A DNA stretch of 53,394 nt from Flavobacteriales bacterium UBA7612 (GCA_002484335.1 DLJQ01000008.1:1-53394), one strand, 5' to 3'; positions 16,377 through 24,857 are shown, numbered from the stretch's first letter. A program made the numbers and translations. The notes: generated from the sequence alone by a model not told the origin.

Positions 16377-18371
16377 TTATTTTTTTTCAGATAAAAGATT
16401 AATTTGATCTCTAAGTTCAGCAGCTTTAATAAAGTCTAGGTTTTTAGCTGCTTTTTCCATTTCCTTTTGAAGTTTATCAATTAATTTTTCTTTATCAGCT
16501 GTGGAATAATTTTCATTAATTTCTGCAGCTTGTTGTATTATATGTTTTTGTTCGTAAGGATTTTCTTCAAAATCAGCAGCAGCTAAACTTAGTTTTGTTA
16601 TTTTTTTGTTTAATGCTTGAGGAGTTTTATTATTATCCTTATTATATTTCATTTGAATTTCTCTACGACGATTTGTTTCATCTATAGTAAGTTGCATACT
16701 ATCTGTGATTTTATCAGCATACATAATTGCTAAGCCATTAATATTTCTAGCAGCACGACCAACAGTTTGTGTTAACGATCTATGACTTCTTAAAAAACCT
16801 TCTTTGTCAGCGTCAAGAATAGCAACTAAAGAAACTTCAGGTAAATCTAAACCTTCTCTCAGTAAATTGACACCAACTAAAACATCAAACAACCCTGTAC
16901 GTAAATCAGCCATAATCTGAACTCGTTCTAATGTGTCAACATCAGAATGAATATAACGACAACGTACACCATATTTAGTAAGATATTTAGTTAATTCTTC
17001 TGCCATTCTTTTAGTCAAAGTTGTAACCAGAACTCTTTCATCTAATTCTACTCTTTTATTGATTTCCTCCATTAAATCATCAACTTGATTTTGTGTTGGA
17101 CGAATTTCTATAATAGGATCTAATAATCCAGTAGGACGAATGACTTGTTCTACAACAATACCTTCAGATTTCTCTAATTCATAATTTGCAGGAGTAGCAG
17201 AAACGTAAATAACTTGATTTTGTAGAGCTTCAAATTCTTCAAATTTTAATGGACGATTGTCCATTGCAGCAGGAAGTCTAAATCCATATTCAACTAAATT
17301 TTCTTTTCGAGATCTATCACCACCGTACATCGCATGAACCTGAGAAACTGTAACGTGAGATTCATCAATTACCATTAAGTAATCTTCTGGGAAATAATCT
17401 AATAAACAGAATGGCCTTGTACCAGGTTCTCTTCCATCTAAATATCTTGAATAATTTTCAATTCCAGAACAATATCCTAATTCTTTAATCATTTCCAAAT
17501 CAAATTCAGTACGTTCTTGTAATCGCTTTGCTTCAAGATGTTTTCCTATTTCTTTGTAATATTCAACTTGTTTACCTAAATCTAATTGAATATTTTCTAT
17601 TGCTCCATTCAATGTATCTTTAGATGTCACAAAAAGATTAGCAGGATAAATATTTATTTTATCAAGTTTAGATGTAGTTTTTCCTGTTTCAACATTAAAA
17701 ACAGATATTTCTTCTATTTCATCTCCAAAAAAATTAACACGTATTCCATCATCAGCATAAGCAGGGAATATATCTAGTGTATCTCCTTTTATTCTGAAAT
17801 TTCCACGTTGAAAAAGACCTTCTGTTCTTGAATAAAGTGCTTGTACTAATTTTTGTAAAAATGCAGTTCTAGAAATGATTTGACCGATTTCTATTTGGAT
17901 TACATTTTTATGAAATTCGTTTGGATTCCCAATACCATATAAACAAGATACAGATGCAACAACCAAAATATCTCTTCGTCCTGAAAGGAGAGAAGAAGTT
18001 GTACTTAATCTTAGTTTTTCAATTTCTTCATTGATAGATAAGTCTTTCTCTATATATGTACCAGATGATGGAATATAAGCCTCTGGTTGATAATAATCAT
18101 AGTATGAAACAAAATATTCTACAGCATTGTTAGGGAAAAATTCTTTAAATTCCATAAATAATTGGGCTGCTAATGTTTTGTTATGCGCTAATACAAGAGT
18201 AGGTCTTTGAACTTCATTTATAACATTTGCTATTGTAAAAGTTTTACCAGATCCTGTAACACCTAATAAAGTTTGATATTGATCATTTTGTAAAATGCCA
18301 TTAGATAACTCTTGAATAGCTTTTGGTTGATCACCCGTTGGTTGAAATTCTGAATTTAATTGAAACTGCAT
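16377..18371 (-). CDS. uvrB: Excinuclease ABC subunit B
   Basis: UvrB is the damage-verifying helicase-like subunit of nucleotide excision repair. The 664 aa are complete. Walker A GVTGSGKT lies near 39-46, the DNA-clamping beta-hairpin region YFVSYYDYYQPEAY near 88-101, the DESH box follows, then helicase motifs V/VI (NLLREGLDLPE, QTVGRAARN) and the C-terminal UVR motif (LQKEMEKAAKNLDFIKAAEL) that contacts UvrC. The -7 box TAAATTTG ends only 4 bases before the ATG, so the mRNA is probably leaderless. Confidence 0.98.
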   Translation of the reverse strand: MQFQLNSEFQPTGDQPKAIQELSNGILQNDQYQTLLGVTGSGKTFTIANVINEVQRPTLVLAHNKTLAAQLFMEFKEFFPNNAVEYFVSYYDYYQPEAYIPSSGTYIEKDLSINEEIEKLRLSTTSSLLSGRRDILVVASVSCLYGIGNPNEFHKNVIQIEIGQIISRTAFLQKLVQALYSRTEGLFQRGNFRIKGDTLDIFPAYADDGIRVNFFGDEIEEISVFNVETGKTTSKLDKINIYPANLFVTSKDTLNGAIENIQLDLGKQVEYYKEIGKHLEAKRLQERTEFDLEMIKELGYCSGIENYSRYLDGREPGTRPFCLLDYFPEDYLMVIDESHVTVSQVHAMYGGDRSRKENLVEYGFRLPAAMDNRPLKFEEFEALQNQVIYVSATPANYELEKSEGIVVEQVIRPTGLLDPIIEIRPTQNQVDDLMEEINKRVELDERVLVTTLTKRMAEELTKYLTKYGVRCRYIHSDVDTLERVQIMADLRTGLFDVLVGVNLLREGLDLPEVSLVAILDADKEGFLRSHRSLTQTVGRAARNINGLAIMYADKITDSMQLTIDETNRRREIQMKYNKDNNKTPQALNKKITKLSLAAADFEENPYEQKHIIQQAAEINENYSTADKEKLIDKLQKEMEKAAKNLDFIKAAELRDQINLLSEKK

Positions 18372-18375
18372 CTTA

Positions 18376-18383
18376 CAAATTTA
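18376..18383 (-). promoter_or_regulatory. -7 box TAAATTTG touching the uvrB start
   Basis: It is an exact consensus match. Only four bases (TAAG) separate it from the uvrB ATG at 18371, so transcription would start at or very near the A of the ATG. Confidence 0.65.
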
Positions 18384-18442
18384 ATAAAAAATCATTGTAA
18401 TTTAGCAGTGAAGTATTTGTGAAATGTAGAAGTAGTATTAAA

Positions 18443-18556
18443 ATATAAAAAGGCGACTTTAAGTCACCTTTTCATCAAAACCACAAAAAAATGAGAAAAC
18501 TGTTTACTGAGTAAACAAACTTCCTTCCATTATTACAAGCTATCGCTCGCTATAAC
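18443..18556 (-). ncRNA. Candidate small RNA between mazG and uvrB
   Basis: On the minus strand a perfect -7 box (TATATTTG, 18562-18569) is followed by about 110 nt without a gene and then a terminator (18447-18472). The predicted RNA has a hairpin CGAGC-GATA-GCTTG, then GGAAGGAAG, then a perfect hairpin GTTTAC-TCA-GTAAAC, then a U/G-rich single strand, then the terminator stem. uvrB has its own promoter downstream, so this is not simply the uvrB leader. The 3' half resembles the candidate at 53075-53159. The plus strand contains only a 7-codon ATG frame. The remaining bases of this 336-bp gap (18570-18707) show nothing I can name. Confidence 0.5.
18447..18472 (-). terminator. Terminator of the candidate small RNA
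   Basis: On the minus strand AAAAGGTGACTT pairs with AAGTCGCCTTTT (one U·G pair) and is followed by TTTTTATATTTT. On the plus strand the same position is a C/A mismatch, so the minus direction is the functional one. Confidence 0.75.
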
Positions 18557-18561
18557 CACTA

Positions 18562-18569
18562 CAAATATA
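18562..18569 (-). promoter_or_regulatory. -7 box TATATTTG of the candidate small RNA
   Basis: It is an exact consensus match. No clear -33 TTTG was found at the usual distance. Confidence 0.5.
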
Positions 18570-18707
18570 TGTCGGTTTTTAATGATAATTATTTAAAATC
18601 TGATACTTTGTTTAATTGGTGTTTATAGGAGTTTCTTATAATTACTCTTTTTTCTTTTATTTTAGTGGGTTTAATGAAGAAAAATAAATAATAGTGTTTT
18701 TTTTACA

Positions 18708-19472
18708 CTACTTATTTTTAGCTTTTTCCCAAAGCGTATTAAGTTCAGAAATTGTTAAATTGTTTATGTTTTGATTATTTTGTTGCACAATTAATTCTAA
18801 TTCTTTAAATCTATTGATAAATTTTTTATTAGAACGTTCTAAAGCATCTTCCGAATTAATTCCAAGAAATCGACCATAATTGATTAAAGAAAATAAAATA
18901 TCACCAAATTCCATTTCTCTGTCAATTGGATTTTCTTCATTTTTAAATTCTTCAATTTCTTCTTGTATTTTATCAAAAACTTGCTCTTTGTTTTCAAATT
19001 CAAAACCAACTCCTTTGACTTTTTCTTGAATTCTATATGCTTTTACCATAGCAGGTAGGGAAGAAGGAACTCCGGAAAGAACAGAAGAGTTTCCTTCTTT
19101 TAATTTTATTTGTTCCCAGTTTTTTATAACTTCTTCTTCTGTATTTGCTTTTGTGCTAGAATAAATGTGAGGATGTCTTCTTATCAATTTATCACATATA
19201 CTATTAAGTACATCTGTAATATCAAATTGATTTTTTTCTGATGCTATTTTAGAATAAAAAACTAGGTGAAGAAAAACATCACCTAGTTCTTTTTTTATTT
19301 CATCTGAATCTTTTTCGATAATAGCATCCGATAGTTCGTAAATCTCTTCTATAGATAGTGTTCGTAACGATTCCATAGTTTGCTTACGATCCCAAGGACA
19401 TTTCTCACGTAACTCATCCATTATATTTAGCAATTTTTCAAAAGCTTGTAATTGATTTTTACGTGTGCTCAT
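18708..19472 (-). CDS. mazG: Nucleoside triphosphate pyrophosphohydrolase MazG
   Basis: It hydrolyses non-canonical and canonical NTPs to NMP and pyrophosphate (house-cleaning). The 254 aa form the two-domain type. The first MazG fold has CPWDRKQTMESL and the metal-binding EEIYELSDAI, then KKELGDVFLHLVFYSKIA. The second has a similar EEIEEFKNE and EFGDILFSLINYGR. It follows the DUF5606 gene after 7 bp and is probably cotranscribed with def and DUF5606. Confidence 0.94.
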   Translation of the reverse strand: MSTRKNQLQAFEKLLNIMDELREKCPWDRKQTMESLRTLSIEEIYELSDAIIEKDSDEIKKELGDVFLHLVFYSKIASEKNQFDITDVLNSICDKLIRRHPHIYSSTKANTEEEVIKNWEQIKLKEGNSSVLSGVPSSLPAMVKAYRIQEKVKGVGFEFENKEQVFDKIQEEIEEFKNEENPIDREMEFGDILFSLINYGRFLGINSEDALERSNKKFINRFKELELIVQQNNQNINNLTISELNTLWEKAKNK

Positions 19473-19479
19473 CTTTTAA

Positions 19480-20070
19480 TTATTCAGCGTCTTTATCTTT
19501 TTTAGTTGTTTTTTTTGGAGCAGCTTTTTTCTTTGGTTTTTCCTCAGTACTGTTTTCTTCTTTTGCAACTTTTTTAGCAGGAGCCTTTTTCTTTGGTTTT
19601 TCTTCTACTTTTAATTCTTCTGTTTCTATAGCTTCTTCAGCTTCTTCAGCTTGTTGAGCAGCTAGAGCAGCTTCTACAGCAGCTAAATCAATGTTTAATA
19701 ATCCATTTTTGTGTAAAATATTATACCATTGGAATAATTTTTTTAAATCAGAATCATAAACTCTAGAATCGTCATATTCAGGTAATACTTCTTCCATGTA
19801 TTTACGTAGTTCTGTACCTGAAGATTTATGATCTACAGTTTCTCCACCATTTTCTTTTTTGTAAATTCTGAAGAATACTTCTGCTAAAGGAAATTCTTGT
19901 GAAACACCATAAATAGCAACGTTTTCTAATAAACTAACATTGTAATTAGAAGCGATAGAGATTTTTTTTCCTTTTTCTAAATCTTCAACAACAAAACCAT
20001 TTCTTGTTTGAGAAATTAAACGGTATAATCCTGGTTTTCCTGAAATTGCGATAACTCTTGATAAATCCAT
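19480..20070 (-). CDS. DUF5606 family protein with a lysine-rich tail
   Basis: DUF5606 is a conserved Bacteroidota family of unknown function. Residues 1-130 form the conserved part (VIAISGKPGLYRLISQTRNG, then GTELRKYMEEVLPEYDDSRVYDSDLKKLFQWYN). Residues about 135-196 are low-complexity: an Ala/Glu helix, then two copies of an EEKPKKKAPAKK-like block ending in KDKDAE. The tail resembles bacterial histone-like tails and could bind nucleic acid or act as a flexible charged linker; that is inference. It lies 21 bp after def and 7 bp before mazG, suggesting one operon. Confidence 0.87.
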   Translation of the reverse strand: MDLSRVIAISGKPGLYRLISQTRNGFVVEDLEKGKKISIASNYNVSLLENVAIYGVSQEFPLAEVFFRIYKKENGGETVDHKSSGTELRKYMEEVLPEYDDSRVYDSDLKKLFQWYNILHKNGLLNIDLAAVEAALAAQQAEEAEEAIETEELKVEEKPKKKAPAKKVAKEENSTEEKPKKKAAPKKTTKKDKDAE

Positions 20071-20091
20071 ATTTTATTATGTTTTAAGGGG

Positions 20092-20667
20092 CTATGAAGG
20101 GAATTTCATTTTGTAACTCGTGTTTACTTTCCCTTTTGTTATGTTTTTTAATTTATTACTTATTAATTTCTTTTTGAAATTAGAAATATAATCAATAAAA
20201 AGAATTCCTTCTAAATGATCATATTCATGTTGAATGACTCTGGCGCGAATATCCGAAAAAGTTTCCGTATGTTTTTCCCAATTTTCATCAAAATATTCTA
20301 AAGTTATAGATTCTGGACGAATAACATCTTCATGAATATGAGGAATACTAAGGCATCCTTCTCCAAAAGCCCATTCATCTCCTTCCGAAGTACTAATTTT
20401 TTTAGGGTTTATAAAAATACGTTTGAAATTTTTTAATTCATCTTTTACGTCTTCATAATCCTCGTCTTCTTCAAATGGAGAGCAATCTACAACAAATAAA
20501 CGAATGTCTTTTCCAATTTGAGGTGCGGCAATACCTACACCATTAGAATCGTACATAGTATCAAACATATTGTCTATTAGTTCTTGTAAATTTTTATAAT
20601 CCTTATCTATATTTTGAGATTTTTTTCTCAAAACAGGATCTCCATAAGCTACAACAGGTAGTACCAT
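20092..20667 (-). CDS. def: Peptide deformylase
   Basis: It removes the formyl group from nascent protein N-termini. The 191 aa show all three family motifs: GVGIAAPQ at 43-50, EGCLSIP at 103-109 (metal-binding Cys105), and QHEYDHLEG at 146-154 with the two metal-binding His and catalytic Glu148. It has its own -7 box between it and ruvX. Confidence 0.98.
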   Translation of the reverse strand: MVLPVVAYGDPVLRKKSQNIDKDYKNLQELIDNMFDTMYDSNGVGIAAPQIGKDIRLFVVDCSPFEEDEDYEDVKDELKNFKRIFINPKKISTSEGDEWAFGEGCLSIPHIHEDVIRPESITLEYFDENWEKHTETFSDIRARVIQHEYDHLEGILFIDYISNFKKKLISNKLKNITKGKVNTSYKMKFPS

Positions 20668-20694
20668 TTTTTGGTTTTTTTATTATTTTAAGCG

Positions 20695-20702
20695 CAAAGA
20701 TA
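20695..20702 (-). promoter_or_regulatory. -7 box TATCTTTG of def
   Basis: It is an exact consensus match on the minus strand, 27 bp before the def ATG and just after the ruvX stop. Confidence 0.65.
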
Positions 20703-20709
20703 CAATTTG

Positions 20710-21123
20710 TTAAAGTTTATGTGACAAAAAAGATTGTAAAATTATTACAGCACTTACTTTATCTACTATTCCTTTTTCTTGACGCTTTTTCTTTTTCATT
20801 CCTCCTTCAAACATAGCTCTTGAAGCCATTTTAGATGTAAACATTTCATTTTCTCTATGAACTTTTATAGTAGGAAATTCCTTTGAGAATTTTTCGATAA
20901 AAGGTAGAATTTGGTTTTCAATGTCATTTAATTCTCCTGAAAATCTAATTGATAGACCAATAACAATATCTGAAACGTTTTCTTGAGCAATGTATTGTTT
21001 TAGAAAATCTAATAATTTAGATGTTTCAATTGTATCAAGAGGAGAAGCTATAATTTGTAGTTCATCTGTAACTGCAATTCCTGTTCTTTTTCCTCCATAA
21101 TCTAACGATAATATTCTTGCCAT
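20710..21123 (-). CDS. ruvX: Putative pre-16S rRNA nuclease YqgF/RuvX
   Basis: It is an RNase H-fold nuclease that finishes the 16S rRNA 5' end and was first proposed as a Holliday junction resolvase. The 137 aa start with LSLDYGGKRTGIAVTDE, which carries the catalytic Asp, continue with DIVIGLSIRFSGE and VHRENEMFTSKMA, and end with the conserved KKRQEKGIVDKVSAVIILQSFL, split here as KGIVDKVSA. The -7 box ends 4 bases before the ATG. It is divergent from dapD. Confidence 0.94.
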   Translation of the reverse strand: MARILSLDYGGKRTGIAVTDELQIIASPLDTIETSKLLDFLKQYIAQENVSDIVIGLSIRFSGELNDIENQILPFIEKFSKEFPTIKVHRENEMFTSKMASRAMFEGGMKKKKRQEKGIVDKVSAVIILQSFLSHKL

Positions 21124-21127
21124 TTTG

Positions 21128-21135
21128 CAAATTTA
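21128..21135 (-). promoter_or_regulatory. -7 box TAAATTTG touching the ruvX start
   Basis: It is an exact consensus match. CAAA is all that separates it from the ATG at 21123, so a leaderless mRNA is predicted. Confidence 0.65.
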
Positions 21136-21211
21136 TAAAAACGGTCTAATAGATAATCATAAAATGTATTTTTTTGAAAAAAATGATTCATTAAAATATA
21201 TAATATTAATT

Positions 21212-21219
21212 TATCTTTG
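21212..21219 (+). promoter_or_regulatory. -7 box TATCTTTG of dapD
   Basis: It is an exact consensus match 14 bp before the ATG, so the leader would be under 12 nt. Confidence 0.65.
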
Positions 21220-21233
21220 CTTTTAATAAAATA

Positions 21234-22052
21234 ATGATGGAGAAATTAAAAAATATAATAGAAAAAGCTTGGGACAATAGAGAATTGTTACAAGAAGAAG
21301 AAACACAATCGTCAATTAGAGAGGTTATTGAGTTGATTGATAATGGAGAATTACGTTGTGCAGAACCAACCGAAAACGGATGGCAAGTTAATGAATGGGT
21401 AAAAAAAGCAGTAGTAATGTATTTCCCTATTCAGAAGATGGAGACTTTAGAAGTTGGGATTTTTGAATACCATGATAAAATGGAATTGAAAAGAAATTAT
21501 GCTGAGAAAGGTATTCGTGTTGTTCCTAATGCAGTCGCTCGCTATGGAGCCTATATTTCTTCTGGTGTGATTTTAATGCCTTCTTATGTTAATATAGGAG
21601 CTTATGTTGATGAAGGAACTATGGTTGATACATGGGCAACAGTTGGTTCTTGTGCTCAAATAGGTAAGAATGTTCATTTATCTGGAGGTGTTGGTATTGG
21701 AGGTGTTTTAGAGCCTTTACAAGCTGCGCCAGTTATTATAGAAGATAATGCTTTTATTGGTTCTCGTTGTATCGTTGTTGAAGGGGTTAGAGTAGGTAAA
21801 GAGGCTGTTTTAGGTGCTAATGTTGTATTAACAGGATCAACTAAAATTATTGATGTTACGGGTAATGAACCTGTAGAAATAAAAGGATATGTTCCAGATC
21901 GTTCTGTCGTAATACCGGGATCATATACAAAGAAATTTGCTGCAGGAGAATTTCAAGTTCCTTGTGCTTTAATTATCGGAAAAAGAAAAGAAAGTACAGA
22001 TAAAAAAACTTCATTAAATGATGCTTTACGTGATCATAACGTAGCGGTATAA
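21234..22052 (+). CDS. dapD: 2,3,4,5-Tetrahydropyridine-2,6-dicarboxylate N-succinyltransferase
   Basis: It catalyses the succinylation step of the lysine/diaminopimelate pathway, feeding the peptidoglycan precursor. The 272 aa show an N-terminal helical domain followed by a left-handed beta-helix of hexapeptide repeats (GAYVDEGTMVDTWATVGSCAQIGKNVHLSG, quoted here only as GAYVDEGTMVDTWA and GSCAQIG), then GGVGIGGVLEPLQ and the C-terminal KGYVPDRSVVIPGS. Two ATG codons stand in tandem at 21234 and 21237; either may be used. Confidence 0.97.
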   Translation: MMEKLKNIIEKAWDNRELLQEEETQSSIREVIELIDNGELRCAEPTENGWQVNEWVKKAVVMYFPIQKMETLEVGIFEYHDKMELKRNYAEKGIRVVPNAVARYGAYISSGVILMPSYVNIGAYVDEGTMVDTWATVGSCAQIGKNVHLSGGVGIGGVLEPLQAAPVIIEDNAFIGSRCIVVEGVRVGKEAVLGANVVLTGSTKIIDVTGNEPVEIKGYVPDRSVVIPGSYTKKFAAGEFQVPCALIIGKRKESTDKKTSLNDALRDHNVAV

Positions 22053-22072
22053 GTAATGATGTAAATAAATAA

Positions 22073-22108
22073 AAAAATCCTATTAAATATTTGATAGGAT
22101 TTTTTTTG
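22073..22108 (+). terminator. Terminator of dapD
   Basis: The 11-bp stem AAAAATCCTAT / ATAGGATTTTT is followed by a T tract to 22107. Confidence 0.9.
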
Positions 22109-22132
22109 TTTTATAATAACAACAATATTTAG

Positions 22133-22140
22133 TAGTTTTG
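22133..22140 (+). promoter_or_regulatory. -7 box TAGTTTTG of the glycosyltransferase pair
   Basis: It is an exact consensus match 20 bp before the ATG at 22161. A TTTG lies about 24 bp upstream, slightly far for a -33 element. Confidence 0.55.
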
Positions 22141-22160
22141 CTTTTATAACTTTATGATTT

Positions 22161-23228
22161 ATGAAAATTTTGATTATTCAACACAAGATGATAGGAGATG
22201 TATTGCTAACTTCTTTGCTGTGTGAAAATATCAAAAAAAAGTACCCTAATGCTACTGTAGATTATCTTATAAATAATAATACATTACCTGTTCTGGAAAA
22301 CAATCCTTATATAGATAATAAAATTGTTTTTAATGAATCTAAAAATAATAATCTTTTTAATCTTATTAAATTTTCAAAACAAATTAATAAAAATGATTAT
22401 GATGTTGTTATAGATGCTTATTCAAAACTTCAAAGCTGGGTTGATGTTTTTATTAATAATGCTCCTAAAAAAATTTCTTATAAAAAAATAGGTAGAACAT
22501 TTTTATATACTGATAATGTAATTAAACATAAAGATTCATTTACTCACCTTGGATTAGCTATTGAACATAGATTAGCATTGTTGTCTCCTTTAGGAATAAA
22601 AAAACCTATTGAGACACATCCTAAATTATATTTAACAAGCGAGGAAATACAATATGCAAAAAAAATATTTATAGAACATGGAGTAGATGAATCTAGAAAA
22701 ACTGTTATGATTAGTTTATTAGGTTCTGATTCTACTAAAACTTATCCGTTAGATAAAATGGCTCAACTAGTGGATTACATAGGTAATAACCATAATGTTA
22801 ATATATTGTTTAATTATTTTCCTAAACAATTAAATGAAGCTAAAATTGTTTATGAACAATTGTCGGAAAAGACAAAATCAAAAATTTATTTTGATTTGTT
22901 AGCGAAAGATTTGAGAACTTTTATTGCAATTGTTAATGAGTGTGATATTATTGTAGGTAATGATGGAGGAGCTATTAACATGGCAAAAGCTGTAGGTAAA
23001 AAATCATTTATTATTTTTTCTCCTTGGATAAATAAAAATGTTTGGGCAACCTTTGAAGATAATGTTAATCATGTAAGTGTACATTTAAATGATTATTTTC
23101 CAGAAAAATTTGATTATTTAACAAATAATAAGATAAAGAAAAGGGTGAATGAATTTTATTCTTACTTTGATTTTGAGTTGTTTAAAAAGTCATTAAGTGA
23201 GTTTTTAGATAAACATATAAAATCTTGA
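22161..23228 (+). CDS. Glycosyltransferase family 9 (heptosyltransferase-like)
   Basis: It is 355 aa and resembles ADP-heptose:LPS heptosyltransferases, which extend the LPS core on the cytoplasmic face. The N-terminal Rossmann half begins MKILIIQHKMIGDVLLTSLL. The C-terminal nucleotide-binding half carries the GT9 signature as VGNDGGAINMAKAVGKKSFIIFSP. The usual His of the GxxH-type motif is replaced in GAINMA, so the sugar specificity is open. It is followed after 43 bp by a family 2 glycosyltransferase, so a small envelope-glycan locus is likely. Confidence 0.88.
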   Translation: MKILIIQHKMIGDVLLTSLLCENIKKKYPNATVDYLINNNTLPVLENNPYIDNKIVFNESKNNNLFNLIKFSKQINKNDYDVVIDAYSKLQSWVDVFINNAPKKISYKKIGRTFLYTDNVIKHKDSFTHLGLAIEHRLALLSPLGIKKPIETHPKLYLTSEEIQYAKKIFIEHGVDESRKTVMISLLGSDSTKTYPLDKMAQLVDYIGNNHNVNILFNYFPKQLNEAKIVYEQLSEKTKSKIYFDLLAKDLRTFIAIVNECDIIVGNDGGAINMAKAVGKKSFIIFSPWINKNVWATFEDNVNHVSVHLNDYFPEKFDYLTNNKIKKRVNEFYSYFDFELFKKSLSEFLDKHIKS

Positions 23229-23271
23229 TTATAAAAAAATAACTATTATAACTAACCAACAATTATAGAAT

Positions 23272-24042
23272 ATGTCTATAAAAATCTCTGCACTGCTAAT
23301 TACTTATAATGAAGAAGACAATATTTTACGTTTTCTTGATGAAGCTTCATATGCAGAAGAAATAATTATTGTAGATTCTTTTAGTACCGATAAAACAGAA
23401 GAATTGGCTATAAAAAATCCAAAAGTACATTTTGTAAAAAGGAAATTTGATAATTTTACTGCGCAACGTAATTTTGCTCTTTCTCTTGCTAAAAATGATT
23501 GGGTTACTTTTTTTGATGCTGACGAAGAATTGTCTGAGGATTTGATTAAAGAAATTGTTTCAACTGTAAATTCTAAAAATGTAAAAGCTGCTTATTACGT
23601 TTGTCATGATTTTTATTTCAATGAAAAAAAAATAAAATATTCAGGGCAACAAAATGTAAAAGCTGTACGTGTTTTCAAAAAATCTAAATGTAAGTATGTA
23701 GATAATTTAAAAGTACATGAATTGTTAATTTGCGATTCTGAGATAGGAAAAATTAAGCATAAAATAAAGCATCATACATTTGTTGATGAAAATTTTTATC
23801 TAGAAAAATTAAATGTCTATTCAAAATTAAGAGCTCAAGAACTTCGTATAAAGAATTTAAAACCTACATTTTATCATTATAAAATAAAGCCTTTATATAG
23901 ATTTTTTAATTATTATATATTAAGACTTGGTTTTTTAGATGGAATACAAGGGTATAAAATATCAAAATTACATGCTATTTCTATTGCAAATAGATATAAA
24001 TTTCTGGATGAAATATATAAAGAAGAACAAAAATTATTTTAA
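23272..24042 (+). CDS. Glycosyltransferase family 2 (WaaE/KdtX-like)
   Basis: It is 256 aa with a GT-A fold. Visible are SALLITYNEEDNI at 6-18, IIIVDSFSTDKTEE near 31-44, RNFALSLAKNDWVTFFDADEE with the DxD-like motif near 70-90, and a basic C-terminal half. This layout is that of the LPS core beta-1,4-glucosyltransferase group (WaaE/KdtX-like). It is in the same direction as the GT9 gene and probably in the same operon. Its last four bases overlap the 3' end of the convergent deacetylase. Confidence 0.88.
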   Translation: MSIKISALLITYNEEDNILRFLDEASYAEEIIIVDSFSTDKTEELAIKNPKVHFVKRKFDNFTAQRNFALSLAKNDWVTFFDADEELSEDLIKEIVSTVNSKNVKAAYYVCHDFYFNEKKIKYSGQQNVKAVRVFKKSKCKYVDNLKVHELLICDSEIGKIKHKIKHHTFVDENFYLEKLNVYSKLRAQELRIKNLKPTFYHYKIKPLYRFFNYYILRLGFLDGIQGYKISKLHAISIANRYKFLDEIYKEEQKLF

Positions 24043-24743
24043 AATAATTTACCAAAATTAATTTTAAAAATAAATTTTAAAAACGATTCATTTCCTTTAA
24101 TATCTATTCTATTTATTTCAAATGGATTTTCAAAAGGAAACTTATTTATTCTGTTTCCAATTCTTAATCCATAAATCATTTTATTGTTTTTTAAAGTTTT
24201 GAAAAATAATTGCTTTTCAGGATTTTTTTTTGGAAAATTACCATAAGGATAAGCTAGTGATTGATGTAATTTAATATTATTCTCTTTTTTATATTTTTCA
24301 GATAAATAAAAGTCATTTGCAATTTCTTCTTTAGTTAAAATACTGTATTTTCTATGATAAAATGAATGGTAAGCAAGCTCAAATTCATTATTTATACTTT
24401 TTAAATCTTCTGTAGACATTATAGCTTCGTTACTGTTATTCCATTCATCATATTTTCCTACATAAGCAAATGGAATAAAAAATGTTGCTTTTAAATTATA
24501 TTTTTTTAATAATGGAATAGCAAACTCTAATTGATTTTTGGTGACATCATCAAAAGTTATTATAATATTTTTGCCAGTAAGAATACTTTTATGATCTAAT
24601 TCGCTTAAAAAATGAGTTTTATAGTTCTTTTTTACTAAGTACTTAAATTGTTTTTCAAGTAAATTCTTGTGAACTGTTAATTTATCTCTTTTACTAATAT
24701 CTGTTGTTATATTATGATACATTAATATAGGTAATTTGCTCAT
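24039..24743 (-). CDS. Polysaccharide deacetylase (NodB domain)
   Basis: It is 234 aa and belongs to carbohydrate esterase family 4. The N-terminus has LPILMYHNIT, then IIITFDDVTKNQ (motif 1, TFDD), then AYHSFYHRKY (motif 2, HxxxH) and the AYPYGNF motif. No signal peptide is seen, so it acts in the cytoplasm or is exported by another route. Its position beside two glycosyltransferases suggests modification of an envelope sugar. It overlaps the GT2 gene by 4 bp, tail to tail. Confidence 0.88.
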   Translation of the reverse strand: MSKLPILMYHNITTDISKRDKLTVHKNLLEKQFKYLVKKNYKTHFLSELDHKSILTGKNIIITFDDVTKNQLEFAIPLLKKYNLKATFFIPFAYVGKYDEWNNSNEAIMSTEDLKSINNEFELAYHSFYHRKYSILTKEEIANDFYLSEKYKKENNIKLHQSLAYPYGNFPKKNPEKQLFFKTLKNNKMIYGLRIGNRINKFPFENPFEINRIDIKGNESFLKFIFKINFGKLF

Positions 24744-24825
24744 TTTTTATTGTTATATAAACAAAATTAAATTATTAAATAATATACTAATGTAAAATAA
24801 GCGAATAAAATTAATTTGTAATTCA

Positions 24826-24833
24826 TAAATTTG
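24826..24833 (+). promoter_or_regulatory. -7 box TAAATTTG of fabD
   Basis: It is an exact consensus match 24 bp before ATG 24858. The TTG at 24831 that would open a longer frame overlaps the box. Confidence 0.65.
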
Positions 24834-24857
24834 AATTTTAAAATAATAAGAAAAGTA

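Noticed and set aside
18505..18525. GGAAGGAAG in the small-RNA candidate as a signal recognition particle RNA
   Set aside because: The surrounding helix and the AGCAG side of the SRP loop are missing and the segment is too AT-rich; only the short string matches.
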